Part shown: in pieces, positions 26,864 through 36,589 of the stretch | How the letters are laid out: each line of letters starts with the position of its first letter | Position numbering within the stretch: position 1 is the stretch's first letter | Origin: Rubripirellula obstinata | Lineage (GTDB): Bacteria; Planctomycetota; Planctomycetia; Pirellulales; Pirellulaceae | Assembly (NCBI RefSeq): GCF_001642955.1 | Contig: NZ_LWSK01000013.1 | Coordinates: forward strand, 1-64,000 | Direction of reading: 5' to 3' | DNA length: 64,000 nt | Notes under the pieces: generated by a model | What the model was told of the DNA's origin: nothing | Databases searched by the model: none | Seen by the model: only the letters and a program-made list of their open reading frames with translations | Made by a program: the position numbers and the translations under genes

Positions 26864-27673
26864 CTATTCATCCGCGACGACTTGCGAGTGGTTCGCCACG
26901 GTGGTCAGAAACACGCCACCGAGAACGTTTCCGATCAACGCTGGCATCGAGTAGTCAAGCAGCACGGTGGTCCAGGTTTCCGAGCCTGCAGCGGCGAGAT
27001 AGAACACCTCGATCGAACCGGCAATGACGTGAGTAAAATGGGCCAATCCGATGAGATACGCAAACACGATGATGGCCCAAAATCTCGCCGAGCCGGCAGC
27101 GGGCAGAATCCAAACGAGCAGAGCGATCAGCCAACCGGCGAAGATACCACGCAGGACGGTGACGCCGAACGAAGGCTCCATGGCGGTCCGGCCGATCTCT
27201 TGAAAGGACGCTTGAACTTCGGGCGCGAAGGTTTGTGTCTTGGCAAGAGCGATTGCGACCAACGCACCGCCGAGCAGATTGCACACCAGGACGACCGACC
27301 ATACACGAAGCACATTCAAGATCGTCTTGATTGTTCGATCGCGGAGCAGCGGGATGACGACCGTCAGCGTTGTTTCGGTGAACAGTTGCTGCCGACCGAG
27401 GATGACGACCAGGAACCCGGCGCTGTATCCGAAGTTGGTGATCAACGGACGCCAAGATTCTTGGGGCAAGCCATGATGCAAAAGCCCCTCGGTGATCAGC
27501 GAAAGACTCATCGCCATTCCGGCAGCGATGCCGGACCAAATCAGCGCCGATGTGCTGCGTTCCAGTTCGTGCTCGCCATCGGATCGTACCACGTCGTAAA
27601 TAGATCTCAGTGACGCACGACTGTCACCGGAGGCGTCAGATTGTCCACTCAGTTTCGATCCATCGTATTGCAT
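26864..27673 (-). CDS. formate/nitrite transporter (FNT) family protein
   Basis: 269 residues from ATG 27673. Six membrane helices are seen, with the FNT-like pattern AGMAMSLSLITEGLL, FGYSAGFLVVILGRQQLFTE and LVCNLLGGALVAI, then a C-terminal PALIGNVLGGVFL. It resembles the YfdC subgroup, which has a longer N-terminus. The extension to 27823 would enter the next gene and is rejected. A weak sigma-54-like site lies on the minus strand at 27761-27775. Confidence 0.87.
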   Translation of the reverse strand: MQYDGSKLSGQSDASGDSRASLRSIYDVVRSDGEHELERSTSALIWSGIAAGMAMSLSLITEGLLHHGLPQESWRPLITNFGYSAGFLVVILGRQQLFTETTLTVVIPLLRDRTIKTILNVLRVWSVVLVCNLLGGALVAIALAKTQTFAPEVQASFQEIGRTAMEPSFGVTVLRGIFAGWLIALLVWILPAAGSARFWAIIVFAYLIGLAHFTHVIAGSIEVFYLAAAGSETWTTVLLDYSMPALIGNVLGGVFLTTVANHSQVVADE

Positions 27674-27786
27674 CCGTGGAATCCGTCGTTGGTAAGAAGG
27701 TTGAGCGGTTCGTTTGTTTGCTCGTGAGAATTTCGACCGCCTAGTTGATATGGGTTCCTTGCAATTGATAGACCAAAGGATACGTG

Positions 27787-28524
27787 CTAACTGATCAAGA
27801 TCACCGTCGCATACAGGACGCATCCAATCACAAACGAGCCGAACCGGCTTTCACGCTGGGCGGGCAGCTCTTCCTTGAACGTGTTGAGCAAAATACCGCC
27901 CGCCAAGAACGCGGTCAGTCCCGCCGTCAGCAGGTCATGAACCGACGTCACGGTACCGAGGCCCCAGCCAGCCGCCACCGCCAGAACGAGCACCCAGCGG
28001 CCGACACGGTGATAGCGATCCGGGTAGTGGCGACGCAGTGCGTCGTCGTTGACCAGAAAATGCAGTCCGATTCCAATCGTGTAGAGCGATAGCTGCGACA
28101 AACTCCGGTCTTCGCGGACCAAGACGTAGCCGGTGATCGCGTTGTAGGCCGCAAAGATGGCGACGTGCGACCAGAACAACGTGCTGCTTTCTTCCGCACT
28201 TGTTTCGGATCGCTCGGCGTACCAGTCGATCCCGTAGAAAACGACGAGACCCGCCAAGGCGATTGCGTAGATCACATGCGTGACGCCCGACCGATCAAAT
28301 TGCTCGCTGATCGCTCGCGCGTATTCGGCAAGTTCCGGCAGAAGATGCAACAACGCATAGGAGACCGCGACACCGCCGGCAAGCGAAAGCCAGCGACTGC
28401 GCGGCCGAGTGTTCAAGAACTTCAGCTTGCCAGCCGAGGCGTGAACCACCACCAATAGCGTCGTCGCGATTGCCGAAGTCAACAGACGGTTGCTCGACCA
28501 GTCGTCAAAGTTTGAATCCCACAT
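27787..28524 (-). CDS. ZIP-like integral membrane protein
   Basis: 245 residues from ATG 28524; the frame opens with a TTG six codons earlier. About seven or eight membrane helices. SYALLHLLPEL near residue 60 and GGILLNTFKEELP near 215 resemble the metal-ligand helices of ZIP transporters, including the Glu-Glu-x-Pro. The His-rich helix is less typical (VTSVHDLL). It is likely a divergent ZIP-superfamily protein; metal transport is inferred only. It diverges from the DUF998 gene, and the FNT gene follows in the same direction. Confidence 0.7.
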   Translation of the reverse strand: MWDSNFDDWSSNRLLTSAIATTLLVVVHASAGKLKFLNTRPRSRWLSLAGGVAVSYALLHLLPELAEYARAISEQFDRSGVTHVIYAIALAGLVVFYGIDWYAERSETSAEESSTLFWSHVAIFAAYNAITGYVLVREDRSLSQLSLYTIGIGLHFLVNDDALRRHYPDRYHRVGRWVLVLAVAAGWGLGTVTSVHDLLTAGLTAFLAGGILLNTFKEELPAQRESRFGSFVIGCVLYATVILIS

Positions 28525-28576
28525 GTGTCGTTGGTCCTGCAAATTGCGAACCGATCGGAACGCTGCCAGGGATCAC

Positions 28577-28592
28577 CGGCACGTCGGTTGCA
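28577..28592 (+). promoter_or_regulatory. sigma-54 promoter candidate (DUF998 gene)
   Basis: CGGCACGTCGGTTGCA has GG and GC exactly 10 bases apart and TTGCA at -12. It lies 56 bases before the ATG at 28648. Confidence 0.72.
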
Positions 28593-28647
28593 TCGTCCAG
28601 GATGCAATACGACTTCACAGCACTCTTGCAAAGGATTGACCAATACG

Positions 28648-29358
28648 ATGTCCACTACCCAAGCCACTTCTGACAGAACCGCGGTCGATGATCGCCGAGA
28701 GCACGTGAGTCAGGCGAACGACGTGAGTCAGGCGAACGATGAACAATCCTCGTCAAAGATCGTGCTCGGATCGCTCACGCTATTGAGCTGCGTCCTCGTG
28801 GTCGCGGCTGACTTCATCGGCTGGGCGATCGTCGAAAAGCACAACCCGATCTCTGAAACGATCAGCAAACTCGCGATCGGCGATTACGCGTGGGTGATGG
28901 ACTGGGGGCTGAACCTGTTCGCCGCCGGCATCATCGCGGTCGCCGTCGGCATGTTCCGTTGGAACTTCGGAAACAAAAAGTGGAAACTCGCCAGCGGGCT
29001 GCTCGTTCTGACTGCGATTTCGATCCTGGTGATCTCCGAATACGATCAATACAGGGGCTTTGACGGCTTCGGTGCCGACGTTCACTACGGCGCGTGTTAC
29101 GCACTGTTTGGGGTCGTTTTCGTTTCAGCAGCCTGCCTCGGCTTTGACCTCCAGGCGATCGGTCGACGCTACAGTCGCTTGACGTTTGCTTTCGCCGCGT
29201 TGTGGTTGATCGGTTGCCCGTTGTTCATGTTCGCCGCACCGGACAGCATCGACGGTGCGGTCGAACGCGGGCTCGCGATCGCTTTGGTCTCCTGGATCGC
29301 GATGCTCGGTTGGTTGCTTACACAAGCGCCATCACGCCGAGCAGACTCAAGTAGATGA
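28648..29358 (+). CDS. DUF998-type membrane protein
   Basis: 236 residues from ATG 28648. AAAGGA lies 12 bases upstream, and the earlier frame is leader. A polar, Gln/Ser-rich N-terminus is partly encoded by an 18-base direct repeat near 28705-28740 (VSQAND twice). Six membrane helices follow, with the DUF998 pattern NPISETISKLAIGDYAWVMD. The function of the family is unknown. Its last 41 bases overlap the end of the opposing cation exchanger gene. Confidence 0.82.
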   Translation: MSTTQATSDRTAVDDRREHVSQANDVSQANDEQSSSKIVLGSLTLLSCVLVVAADFIGWAIVEKHNPISETISKLAIGDYAWVMDWGLNLFAAGIIAVAVGMFRWNFGNKKWKLASGLLVLTAISILVISEYDQYRGFDGFGADVHYGACYALFGVVFVSAACLGFDLQAIGRRYSRLTFAFAALWLIGCPLFMFAAPDSIDGAVERGLAIALVSWIAMLGWLLTQAPSRRADSSR

Positions 29359-30358
29359 TGATGATGCCGGTCGATTCAAATCCGATGCCCGCCACCCCGC
29401 TTTTTTCGCGGTACAACAAACCGCCCAGCAGTAACGCCGTCATCGCGATCGTTGCGGCGATCAACGTCATTTCGCTCGGACCTGATGAACTGGTTGCGGT
29501 CGCGGCGGCGTGATAGATCGAACCGTCTCGGTAGGCGATGTCCGACACCGCAGCGAACAGTGTGTCGAAGCAGTTTCCGCCAACGATCCCGCCGACCGCG
29601 AGCGTTAACGCGCCGCGACGGATGGCGGCAATCGACGTCACCAATTCGGGCAACGACGTCGCGACGGCGGTCATGAACGCACCGGCCGCGGATTCACCGA
29701 GCCAGTTGTGATGGTCCACCATCGTGGAAACAGCCTTCGTGACAACGATGCCGCAAATCACGACGACCAACGCGAACCCGGCAAAACGAAGCCACAAACC
29801 CCAGTCTTGCGACGCCGGCGTTTCTTTTTCATCCGGTTGGTCGGTTCGCGTGTGGTCGGTCGAACGTGGCTGCCACATCGGATGTTCCTTGGCTCGTTTG
29901 ACCATCACCAATCCGGCGAAGTAAATCACGAACATCAATGGCGATACCGGATGGATACCGAAGAAAGCGATCGCGGGTGTCGCCATCGTGATCAACAACA
30001 GCGACAAGATGAACACCAACAGAACCGCTTGCAGCATATTGGCCAAGCTCGCCGCCGCGTGTTCCAAATTCGCTTTGCGATACGTTAAGTCGGCGATGGC
30101 CAAGAACATCGTTTGGGCGGCGATGCCTCCGATCGCATTGGACAGGGCCATTTGCGGTTTACCATCCACCGCGGCGGTGACCGACGCGGTGATTCCCGGC
30201 AGACTCGTCGCCGCTCCCAGCAACGTGGCTCCCACGATCGCTTCGCCCCATCCGGTGCGATCGGCCAACCGGTCGGCCACCGCCGTCATGCGAGTACCGA
30301 CTGCGGCAATCACCACGGCAGCGATCGCGAATAAGCACCAGGCGGTAATGATGGACAA
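29318..30358 (-). CDS. CaCA-family cation/calcium exchanger
   Basis: 346 residues, about ten membrane helices in two halves. Each half carries the alpha-repeat: GATLLGAATSLPGITASV and AVATSLPELVTSIAAIRRG, then VGGIVGGNCFDTL. These pore motifs define Ca2+/cation antiporters (YrbG-like); ion specificity is not proven. The start is a TTG (30358) directly after an in-frame TAA, and the first helix begins at once, so no other start fits. It converges on the DUF998 gene with a 41-base overlap. Confidence 0.88.
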   Translation of the reverse strand: MSIITAWCLFAIAAVVIAAVGTRMTAVADRLADRTGWGEAIVGATLLGAATSLPGITASVTAAVDGKPQMALSNAIGGIAAQTMFLAIADLTYRKANLEHAAASLANMLQAVLLVFILSLLLITMATPAIAFFGIHPVSPLMFVIYFAGLVMVKRAKEHPMWQPRSTDHTRTDQPDEKETPASQDWGLWLRFAGFALVVVICGIVVTKAVSTMVDHHNWLGESAAGAFMTAVATSLPELVTSIAAIRRGALTLAVGGIVGGNCFDTLFAAVSDIAYRDGSIYHAAATATSSSGPSEMTLIAATIAMTALLLGGLLYREKSGVAGIGFESTGIIIIYLSLLGVMALV

Positions 30359-30502
30359 AGCTTAGCTTCCGTTGAATGGACTATCGGCGAAACCGACTTC
30401 CCACGAAGCGCGGCTGCGGTCGAGCAGGCAACTTGCGATCAATGACGCACCTTGCGTGCCGTTTGCTCGCCCCCGAAACAGCCCAGTCAGTGGTCCAACG
30501 AA

Positions 30503-30518
30503 TGGCACAGCGATTGCA
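30503..30518 (+). promoter_or_regulatory. sigma-54 promoter candidate (Cys-rich protein)
   Basis: TGGCACAGCGATTGCA is an essentially perfect -24/-12 sequence (GG-N10-GC), 68 bases before the ATG at 30587. Confidence 0.85.
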
Positions 30519-30586
30519 ACCCCGAGCGTTCATTTGAAAACACTGTTTCGAGGAACGATTTCGCCGTCAAAGGGAGACCCGAACGG

Positions 30587-30739
30587 ATGAGTCACTCTCA
30601 AAACGGCATGGATGCTTGCCAAAAATGCGCGATCGCGTGCGAGCGATGTCTCAACGCACTGATCGACATGAATTGCGATGACGACTGCCCACACTTCTGT
30701 CGCCAGTGCATGGAAACCTGCCACAGCATGGCGGCATAA
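30587..30739 (+). CDS. short Cys-rich protein (DUF326/Csp-like half)
   Basis: 50 residues with nine Cys in CxxC and CxxxC steps (ACQKCAIACERC ... CDDDCPHFCRQCMETC). The pattern is that of the DUF326/copper-storage four-helix bundle family, whose members are roughly twice as long. AGGGAG lies about 10 bases before ATG 30587, and a strong sigma-54 site lies upstream. Both support a real gene. It probably binds metal, perhaps as a dimer. The alternative is a truncated relic. Confidence 0.75.
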   Translation: MSHSQNGMDACQKCAIACERCLNALIDMNCDDDCPHFCRQCMETCHSMAA

Positions 30740-30752
30740 CGATCAACGGTCG

Positions 30753-31487
30753 TCAGAGGTTGGCGATCCAGTCCGCCACCAAACGCTCATCTTCGAGTGG
30801 CATCAAGTGACCGACATCACGCACCCGTGTGAGCCGGCTATCGGGAATGATGCCGATGACATCACGCTCAAGGTTGGCCATCGGAATCACTGGGTCGTCA
30901 TCGGACGCCAAAACTGAAACGGGCACGTCGATTTGCGAGGCTTCTTTTGCGATCGAGTGCTCCATCCCCTCTCGGAGCCACCAACGCCACGCTTGCCGAT
31001 GCGACTGCAGGTTCGTCTGGACGGCTAGGTCTCGACGATCCATTGACAGTCGGCTGATTGCCGAATCATCAACCATGTTCTCCGCCGCCGCGGCGCTCGG
31101 GTGAGTCGATTCTAACTCGTCCTTTTTTGATTCGGGCATCGGTTCGCAAGTGGCCGGTGAGGGCGCGATCAAACCCAGACGTTGTAGGCCGCTGTGTCGC
31201 TGGCTGTCACCGGGTTGCGATGACTGCATCGCCGCCATGTCCATCGCGATCTTGCCGCCCATGGAATGACCGATCAAGACAAATCGTTCGATCCCAAGAT
31301 GCTTGAGCTGCTGCCAAACCCAAGTCGAATAGCCACGAATGCTTGGGTTAGCGATCATTGGTGATTGCCCGAATCCGGGGAGGTCCAGCGTCACCACTTT
31401 CCGATCGGCTGGCAAGCATCGTGCAACATACCTCCAGCTTTCAGAGGAACCGCTGAAATAGTGCAGCAAGACAATCGTTTGCGTCAT
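30753..31487 (-). CDS. alpha/beta-fold hydrolase
   Basis: 244 residues. The nucleophile elbow is GHSMGG, the acid is in ASDDDPVIPM and the catalytic His is in DVGHLMPLED. The oxyanion region is LLHYFSGSSESW. The size and order fit small cytosolic esterases or lipases. It stands alone, 14 bases past the end of the opposing Cys-rich gene. The substrate is unknown. Confidence 0.85.
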   Translation of the reverse strand: MTQTIVLLHYFSGSSESWRYVARCLPADRKVVTLDLPGFGQSPMIANPSIRGYSTWVWQQLKHLGIERFVLIGHSMGGKIAMDMAAMQSSQPGDSQRHSGLQRLGLIAPSPATCEPMPESKKDELESTHPSAAAAENMVDDSAISRLSMDRRDLAVQTNLQSHRQAWRWWLREGMEHSIAKEASQIDVPVSVLASDDDPVIPMANLERDVIGIIPDSRLTRVRDVGHLMPLEDERLVADWIANL

Positions 31488-32086
31488 GAGTTGTTGGCCG
31501 CCATCACGCTGTTGCTGTTAACACGGTTTTGCACTGGTCGATCCAGAAGAGAACGTCTTGCGTGTCGTGACGTTCGAGTCCTGACGTATGCCAAAGAAAA
31601 AGCAACCGTCATGCCAATTGGGATATGTTTTTTTGAAGACGCTTCGTCGCAATTCCATTTTTGTTCCTGATTGTCGTTCCCCTATCGCAAAGGGATTTCA
31701 GCCATTCGCCGGGGGTCGAGCGCAGCGAACACCGCCGGAACAGAAATCATCACGGAACACCGACCCCGAAGGTGTGGTCGTCATCGTTGCCCCCAGGTGC
31801 GCTACGCGACCTGGGGCTAATCGAGATATCCCTTCGGGATGAAGACAATCGCAAGCCGAAACCCCAAAGATATAGCGGCCCAGGTCGACCCGGCCAGTAC
31901 AAAGTAAATCCTTGGTCGAAAGCTTCGCGTATCGGCGAAAGCGTGGTGCTGTTCACCGAAAAGGAGGCGTTGAATCCAAAGCTGAATCGCAAACCAATTG
32001 TCGCCTCCGGACGATTCGTAGATAATTTGCTCCGCGATCTCATCGGGAATGAAACCAACTTCGACAACTGACCGGCGATAACACTC
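31488..32086. other. 599-bp spacer with an R2 repeat
   Basis: 31676-31845 is an R2 repeat. The rest has a weak open frame from 31661 to 32071 (plus strand) that begins inside the repeat and has no recognisable domain, and an equally weak 92-codon frame on the minus strand. I do not support either. No promoter is evident for the large kinase gene that follows. Confidence 0.55.
31676..31845 (+). repeat. R2 dispersed repeat, copy 1
   Basis: It contains AAGGGATTTCAGCCATTCGC, CGAACACCGCCGGAAC, CACCGACCCCGAAGGTG, GTGGTCGTCATCGTTG and an inner hairpin CCCCAGGT / ACCTGGGG, ending ATCCCTTCGGGATG. The same blocks occur in inverted order at 57318-57505. Confidence 0.85.
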
Positions 32087-35000
32087 ATGAATCAACTGAC
32101 TGAACCCGTTGAAAATGATTCCCCCATCGACCGCCCCGTCGTCGTGGGCGTTGGCGCATCAGCCGGCGGACTCGAAGCGATCGTGCAATTGCTGATCCAA
32201 TCACCGGTCGATGTGGAGATCAGTTATGTCATCATTCAACACCTCTCGCCGGATCACGACAGTGCGCTCGCGGAGATCCTTGGCAAACGTGTCAAGCTGC
32301 CGATTCATCAGGTCACCGAATCGACCAAGGTGCTGCCCAATCACGTTTATGTGATTCCACCGGGAAAGTATTTGTCGATCAAGGATTGCGAGCTGACTCT
32401 TTCCGAGCCGCCGGATGCTCGCAACGCTCGCATGGCGGTGGACTACTTCTTTCGATCGCTTGCCGAAGACGCTTGGGAACACGGCATCGGCGTGATCTTG
32501 TCGGGCACGGGCAGCGACGGGTCAGCGGGCTTGAAAGAGATCAAAGATCACGGCGGTTTGACCGTTGTGCAAGATCCTGACGAAGCCTCGCACCGCGGGA
32601 TGCCTCAGGCCGCCGTCAAAGCCGGCGCGGTCGACCTGATCTTGCCGGTCAGCGAGATCGCACCGCGGCTGGTGCGTTATGTCCATCACGCGCGTGAGCA
32701 TGGACCATTGTCGGCACAAGCGATCGCGTCGATGGAACAAGCCGACCACACGGCGGTCATGGACGTGCTGCGTCAAGTCACCAAACATGACTTTCGCAAT
32801 TACCGCAACGCCACGCTCGCCCGACGAATTTCACGGCGAATGGGATTGGCCGGACTCGATCAGATTCACGACTACGTCGCGTTGTTGCACGACAACCGTG
32901 ATGAATTGGAACAGCTTCGGAACGATTTGCTGATCGGTGTGACCCGTTTCTTTCGCGATGCGCGTTCATGGAAGATGTTGCAAGAGAAAGTGATCAAAGA
33001 CCTGGTCATGAAGGCGGACGAGCGCACGCCGCTACGTTTTTGGTCGGCCGGATGTGCCAGCGGCGAAGAGCCGTACACGCTGGCGATGGTCGTGCTGGAA
33101 CAAATGAAATTGAGCGACAAACACGTTCCGTTTCAAATCTTTGCTTCGGACGTGTCGGCCGAGTCGTTGGATTTTGCCCGTGAAGGTGTGTATCCCGATT
33201 CGATCGCGGCCGACGTCCCGGTCGAACAATTGCGCGAGTACTTTCAGAAAGTCGACGGTGGCTATCGCGTCAGCAAACAACTTCGTGAGCATGTCGTTTT
33301 TGCCGAGCAAAACGTGTTGGTGCAGGCCCCGTTTTCCAAGTTGGATTGTATCACGTGCCGCAACTTGCTGATCTATTTGAAACGGCAGGCACAGGAGAAC
33401 ATCTTCTCGGTGTTCCAGTTCGCTTTGAAAACCGGCGGGCATCTTTTCTTGGGTAGCAGCGAATCCGTCGAACGCAGTGCGGACTTGTTTGACACCATCA
33501 ACGCCAAGCACCGCATCTACCGACGCACCAACGCGAAAGTGTTCCCACCCACGCGTGCCAACGAAGCGGAATCCCCTTCCATTGTGAAGTCCGACCAGCC
33601 CAGTTCGCCACCGCCACCGACCGGACGACTCGGGCATCTGGCCTATCGCCAATTGATGCAGGAATTCGAGCAAGGCGTCGCGATCATCGACGAACAGTTC
33701 CGGGTGTTGTACGTCGAGGGCCGAGCCGACCTGTACCTGCAACTGCACACCGGTGAGATGTCGGCGGAGCTTCCGGATCTGTTTGCGATCGCTCGCGATG
33801 GCGTCAAGTCGCGATTGCGAACGATGATTCGGAAAACTCGACAAGCCAACGATCCGGTGGAAGAAACTTGCCGTGTGCAACGGGACGGTTCCGTGTTTCC
33901 CTGCCGCATTCGGATGCGGAAACTGTCTGCCGTGACCGGTCCTGATCGACCGATTCTGATCACATTTCAACCGCTCAGTGTGGAAACGACTCCGGTCCCC
34001 GAACGTTTGCTTTCCGGCGATGAAGCGCCGGTGGATCAAGAGGAACTACGGCACGAGTTGCTGACCACGCGAGAGCAACTCAGCACCACGATTGCCCAGC
34101 TTGAAACCGCCAACGAGGAATTGAAGGCGTCCAACGAAGAAGCGATGTCGATGAACGAGCAGTTGCAATCGGGCAACGAAGAACTCGAAACGTCGAAAGA
34201 GGAACTGCAATCACTCAACGAAGAACTGACGACGCTGAACAATCAGTTGGAATTGAAACTGGAGGAATTGCAGCACACCACCGATGACCTGAACAACCTT
34301 CTCACAAGTGCCAGCGTTCCGACGATCTTCCTGGACACGAACCTGCGGCTGCGTCGGTTCACGCCATCTTGCGATGTGCTTTACAACTTCATCGGCACCG
34401 ACGTTGGTCGACCATTATCGGACATCGTGCAAAAGCACGACGACGATTCTTTGATCGACGATGCCAAGCGGGTGCTGCAAGACTTGGTGCCACTGGATAA
34501 GGAATTGATTTGTTCTAACGGCCAGTGTTTCATCCGTCGGATTCTGCCATACCGGACCGAAGACGATCGCATTCAGGGCGTTGTCGTCACCTTTGCCGAC
34601 GTGACGGAACTTTCAGGTGCCAAGAAAGAACTTTCGCAGAACCTTGCCGTGATGGACAACATCTATCAGTCCGCGCCGGTCGGTTTGGGGTTCCTAACGC
34701 AAGATTTAAAATTCGTCCGCATCAATGATGAACTCGCCGAGATCGACGGGGTGTCGGCAGACGATCACATCGGCCGTCACTTGCGAGACATCCTGCCACC
34801 CGACTTGGCGGGTGATGTCGTCAAGCTTTATCAGAAAATCATTGACACCGGCGAGCCGCTGCTCAATGTGGAAATCAAGGGCAGGACCAAGGCCAGCGAG
34901 TCCGAACGGACTTGGCAAGCCAGCTACATGCCGGTCAAAGGTGACGATGGGAATGTGATTGGCATCAACGTCGTTGTTCAAGATGTGACAGACCGCCAAC

Positions 35001-36589
35001 GCAACGCGAAAGACCTAGCCGAAAGTCGCGACCGTTTGGAGATCGCGTTGACCGGCGGCCGAATGGGAACATGGCACTACCACATCGAAAGCGGTCAGGT
35101 TGATTGGTCGAGTCAGATGTACGACTTGTTCGGTGTCAACCGCGAGGAGTTCGTGCCGCGTCGAGACAGCTTCCTCAAACGCGTCCATCCCGACGACCGA
35201 GAATACGCCAACGAAGCGATCGACGGACCGCTGCAAAATGGAGGCGAGACGCATCGTTTGGAATGCCGCATCGTTCGCGACAATGACCGTGAAGTCGTCT
35301 GGATCGAAAGCCGAGGATTGATTCGTCGCGACGAAGACGGCAAACCAATCAGCATGACCGGTGTGACGATCGACGTGACCGAGCGACATCGCCATGAGGA
35401 ACGTTTGCAACTTGCCAAAGATTCCGCCGAAGCCGCCAACCGATCTCGCGGCGAGTTTCTGGCAAACATGTCGCATGAAATCCGCACTCCGATGACAGCG
35501 ATCATTGGCTACGCCGACATGCTGTCGAGCCACTTACGTGATCCGGACAATCTGCAGTGCGTCGAAACGATCCGCCGCAACGGACGGTTCCTGCTGGAGA
35601 TCATCGACGACATTTTGGACCTGTCGAAAATCGACGCCGGCAAGTTCGAGGTCGAACGAGAACGCATCGCGCCCGAACGCATCATCGCCGATATCGTTTC
35701 GTTGATGAACGTGCGAGCCGAGGAGAAGAAGTTGAAATTGGAGGTCGAATTTGAATCGGAATTGCCCAAGTTGATCGAGACCGATGGCAAACGTTTGCGG
35801 CAGATTTTGTTGAACCTTGTCGGTAACGCGATCAAGTTCACCGAAGACGGCAAGGTGCGTTTGGTTGCCCGCTACGATCACGACCAGAACCAGTTAGCGT
35901 TGTCGGTCGAGGACACCGGCATCGGAATCGACAGCGAGAGTTTGGACAATTTGTTCGAGCCATTCACGCAGGCTGACGGCAGCATCACGCGAACGTTTGG
36001 CGGCACCGGCTTGGGGTTGGCCATCAGCCACCGATTGGCCGAAGTGCTGGGCGGAAAGATCGAAGTCGAAAGCAAACCGGGTCAGGGCAGCATGTTCACG
36101 CTGGCCATCGACCCCGGCGAGATCGACGGTGTCGAGTTCGCCATGCCCAGCACGGTTCAGGTGGTGTCAAACGCCGACGAGGAAGACGTTCAACTTGATG
36201 GCTACTACCTGATCGTCGACGACCGTCGCGACATCCGCTACTTGGCCCAACATTTCATCGAGTCGGCTGGCGGCACGATCAGCACGGCCGGCGACGGCCA
36301 AGCCGGCGTTGACGCGATCCAAACCGCCATCGACGAAGGCCGCCCGTTCACGGCCGTTTGCATGGACATGCAAATGCCGATTCTAGACGGTTACGGTGCA
36401 GTCCGCGAAATCCGCCGCCGTGGCATCGACGTCCCCATCATCGCCCTGACCGCCAACGCCATGCAGGGCGATCAAGACGATTGCATGGAAGCGGGATGCA
36501 CGGCGTTCATTAGCAAGCCGATTGATAAGAAGGCGCTGCTATCGAAACTAAAGGAAGTCAGCGGGAAGAAGCATGGGGAAGTTGGGTGA
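32087..36589 (+). CDS. CheB-CheR-PAS hybrid histidine kinase
   Basis: 1500 residues, soluble. In order: CheB methylesterase (about 17-200; Ser in GASAGG, His in IIQHLSPDH, Asp in GTGSDGS); CheR methyltransferase (about 218-480; SAM site WSAGCASGEEPYTLA); a long coiled coil (about 655-730); three PAS/PAC domains (about 735-1115); HisKA (FLANMSHEIRTPM); HATPase (LLNLVGNAIKFTE, FGGTGLGLAIS); and a receiver (IVDDRRD, CMDMQMPILDGYG, Lys in ISKPID). All catalytic residues are present. Such CheB/R-PAS proteins are known in planctomycetes and other bacteria as sensors unlinked to chemotaxis operons; none lies nearby here. Confidence 0.93.
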   Translation: MNQLTEPVENDSPIDRPVVVGVGASAGGLEAIVQLLIQSPVDVEISYVIIQHLSPDHDSALAEILGKRVKLPIHQVTESTKVLPNHVYVIPPGKYLSIKDCELTLSEPPDARNARMAVDYFFRSLAEDAWEHGIGVILSGTGSDGSAGLKEIKDHGGLTVVQDPDEASHRGMPQAAVKAGAVDLILPVSEIAPRLVRYVHHAREHGPLSAQAIASMEQADHTAVMDVLRQVTKHDFRNYRNATLARRISRRMGLAGLDQIHDYVALLHDNRDELEQLRNDLLIGVTRFFRDARSWKMLQEKVIKDLVMKADERTPLRFWSAGCASGEEPYTLAMVVLEQMKLSDKHVPFQIFASDVSAESLDFAREGVYPDSIAADVPVEQLREYFQKVDGGYRVSKQLREHVVFAEQNVLVQAPFSKLDCITCRNLLIYLKRQAQENIFSVFQFALKTGGHLFLGSSESVERSADLFDTINAKHRIYRRTNAKVFPPTRANEAESPSIVKSDQPSSPPPPTGRLGHLAYRQLMQEFEQGVAIIDEQFRVLYVEGRADLYLQLHTGEMSAELPDLFAIARDGVKSRLRTMIRKTRQANDPVEETCRVQRDGSVFPCRIRMRKLSAVTGPDRPILITFQPLSVETTPVPERLLSGDEAPVDQEELRHELLTTREQLSTTIAQLETANEELKASNEEAMSMNEQLQSGNEELETSKEELQSLNEELTTLNNQLELKLEELQHTTDDLNNLLTSASVPTIFLDTNLRLRRFTPSCDVLYNFIGTDVGRPLSDIVQKHDDDSLIDDAKRVLQDLVPLDKELICSNGQCFIRRILPYRTEDDRIQGVVVTFADVTELSGAKKELSQNLAVMDNIYQSAPVGLGFLTQDLKFVRINDELAEIDGVSADDHIGRHLRDILPPDLAGDVVKLYQKIIDTGEPLLNVEIKGRTKASESERTWQASYMPVKGDDGNVIGINVVVQDVTDRQRNAKDLAESRDRLEIALTGGRMGTWHYHIESGQVDWSSQMYDLFGVNREEFVPRRDSFLKRVHPDDREYANEAIDGPLQNGGETHRLECRIVRDNDREVVWIESRGLIRRDEDGKPISMTGVTIDVTERHRHEERLQLAKDSAEAANRSRGEFLANMSHEIRTPMTAIIGYADMLSSHLRDPDNLQCVETIRRNGRFLLEIIDDILDLSKIDAGKFEVERERIAPERIIADIVSLMNVRAEEKKLKLEVEFESELPKLIETDGKRLRQILLNLVGNAIKFTEDGKVRLVARYDHDQNQLALSVEDTGIGIDSESLDNLFEPFTQADGSITRTFGGTGLGLAISHRLAEVLGGKIEVESKPGQGSMFTLAIDPGEIDGVEFAMPSTVQVVSNADEEDVQLDGYYLIVDDRRDIRYLAQHFIESAGGTISTAGDGQAGVDAIQTAIDEGRPFTAVCMDMQMPILDGYGAVREIRRRGIDVPIIALTANAMQGDQDDCMEAGCTAFISKPIDKKALLSKLKEVSGKKHGEVG

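Noticed and set aside
26585-27613. Plus-strand frames across the end of jetD and the FNT gene
   Set aside because: The opposite strand encodes a clear FNT protein. The part before 26864 has no recognisable domain.
28539-28554. Minus-strand sigma-54-like site before the ZIP-like gene
   Set aside because: GG-N10-GC is present, but -24 is poor and the predicted transcript start would fall on the ATG.
31531-31546. Minus-strand sigma-54-like site before the alpha/beta hydrolase
   Set aside because: GG-N10-GC exists but TGGATC and GTGC are weak; the spacing alone is expected by chance.
31661-32071. 136-codon plus-strand frame before the CheB-CheR kinase
   Set aside because: It starts inside an R2 repeat and shows no domain or ribosome site.
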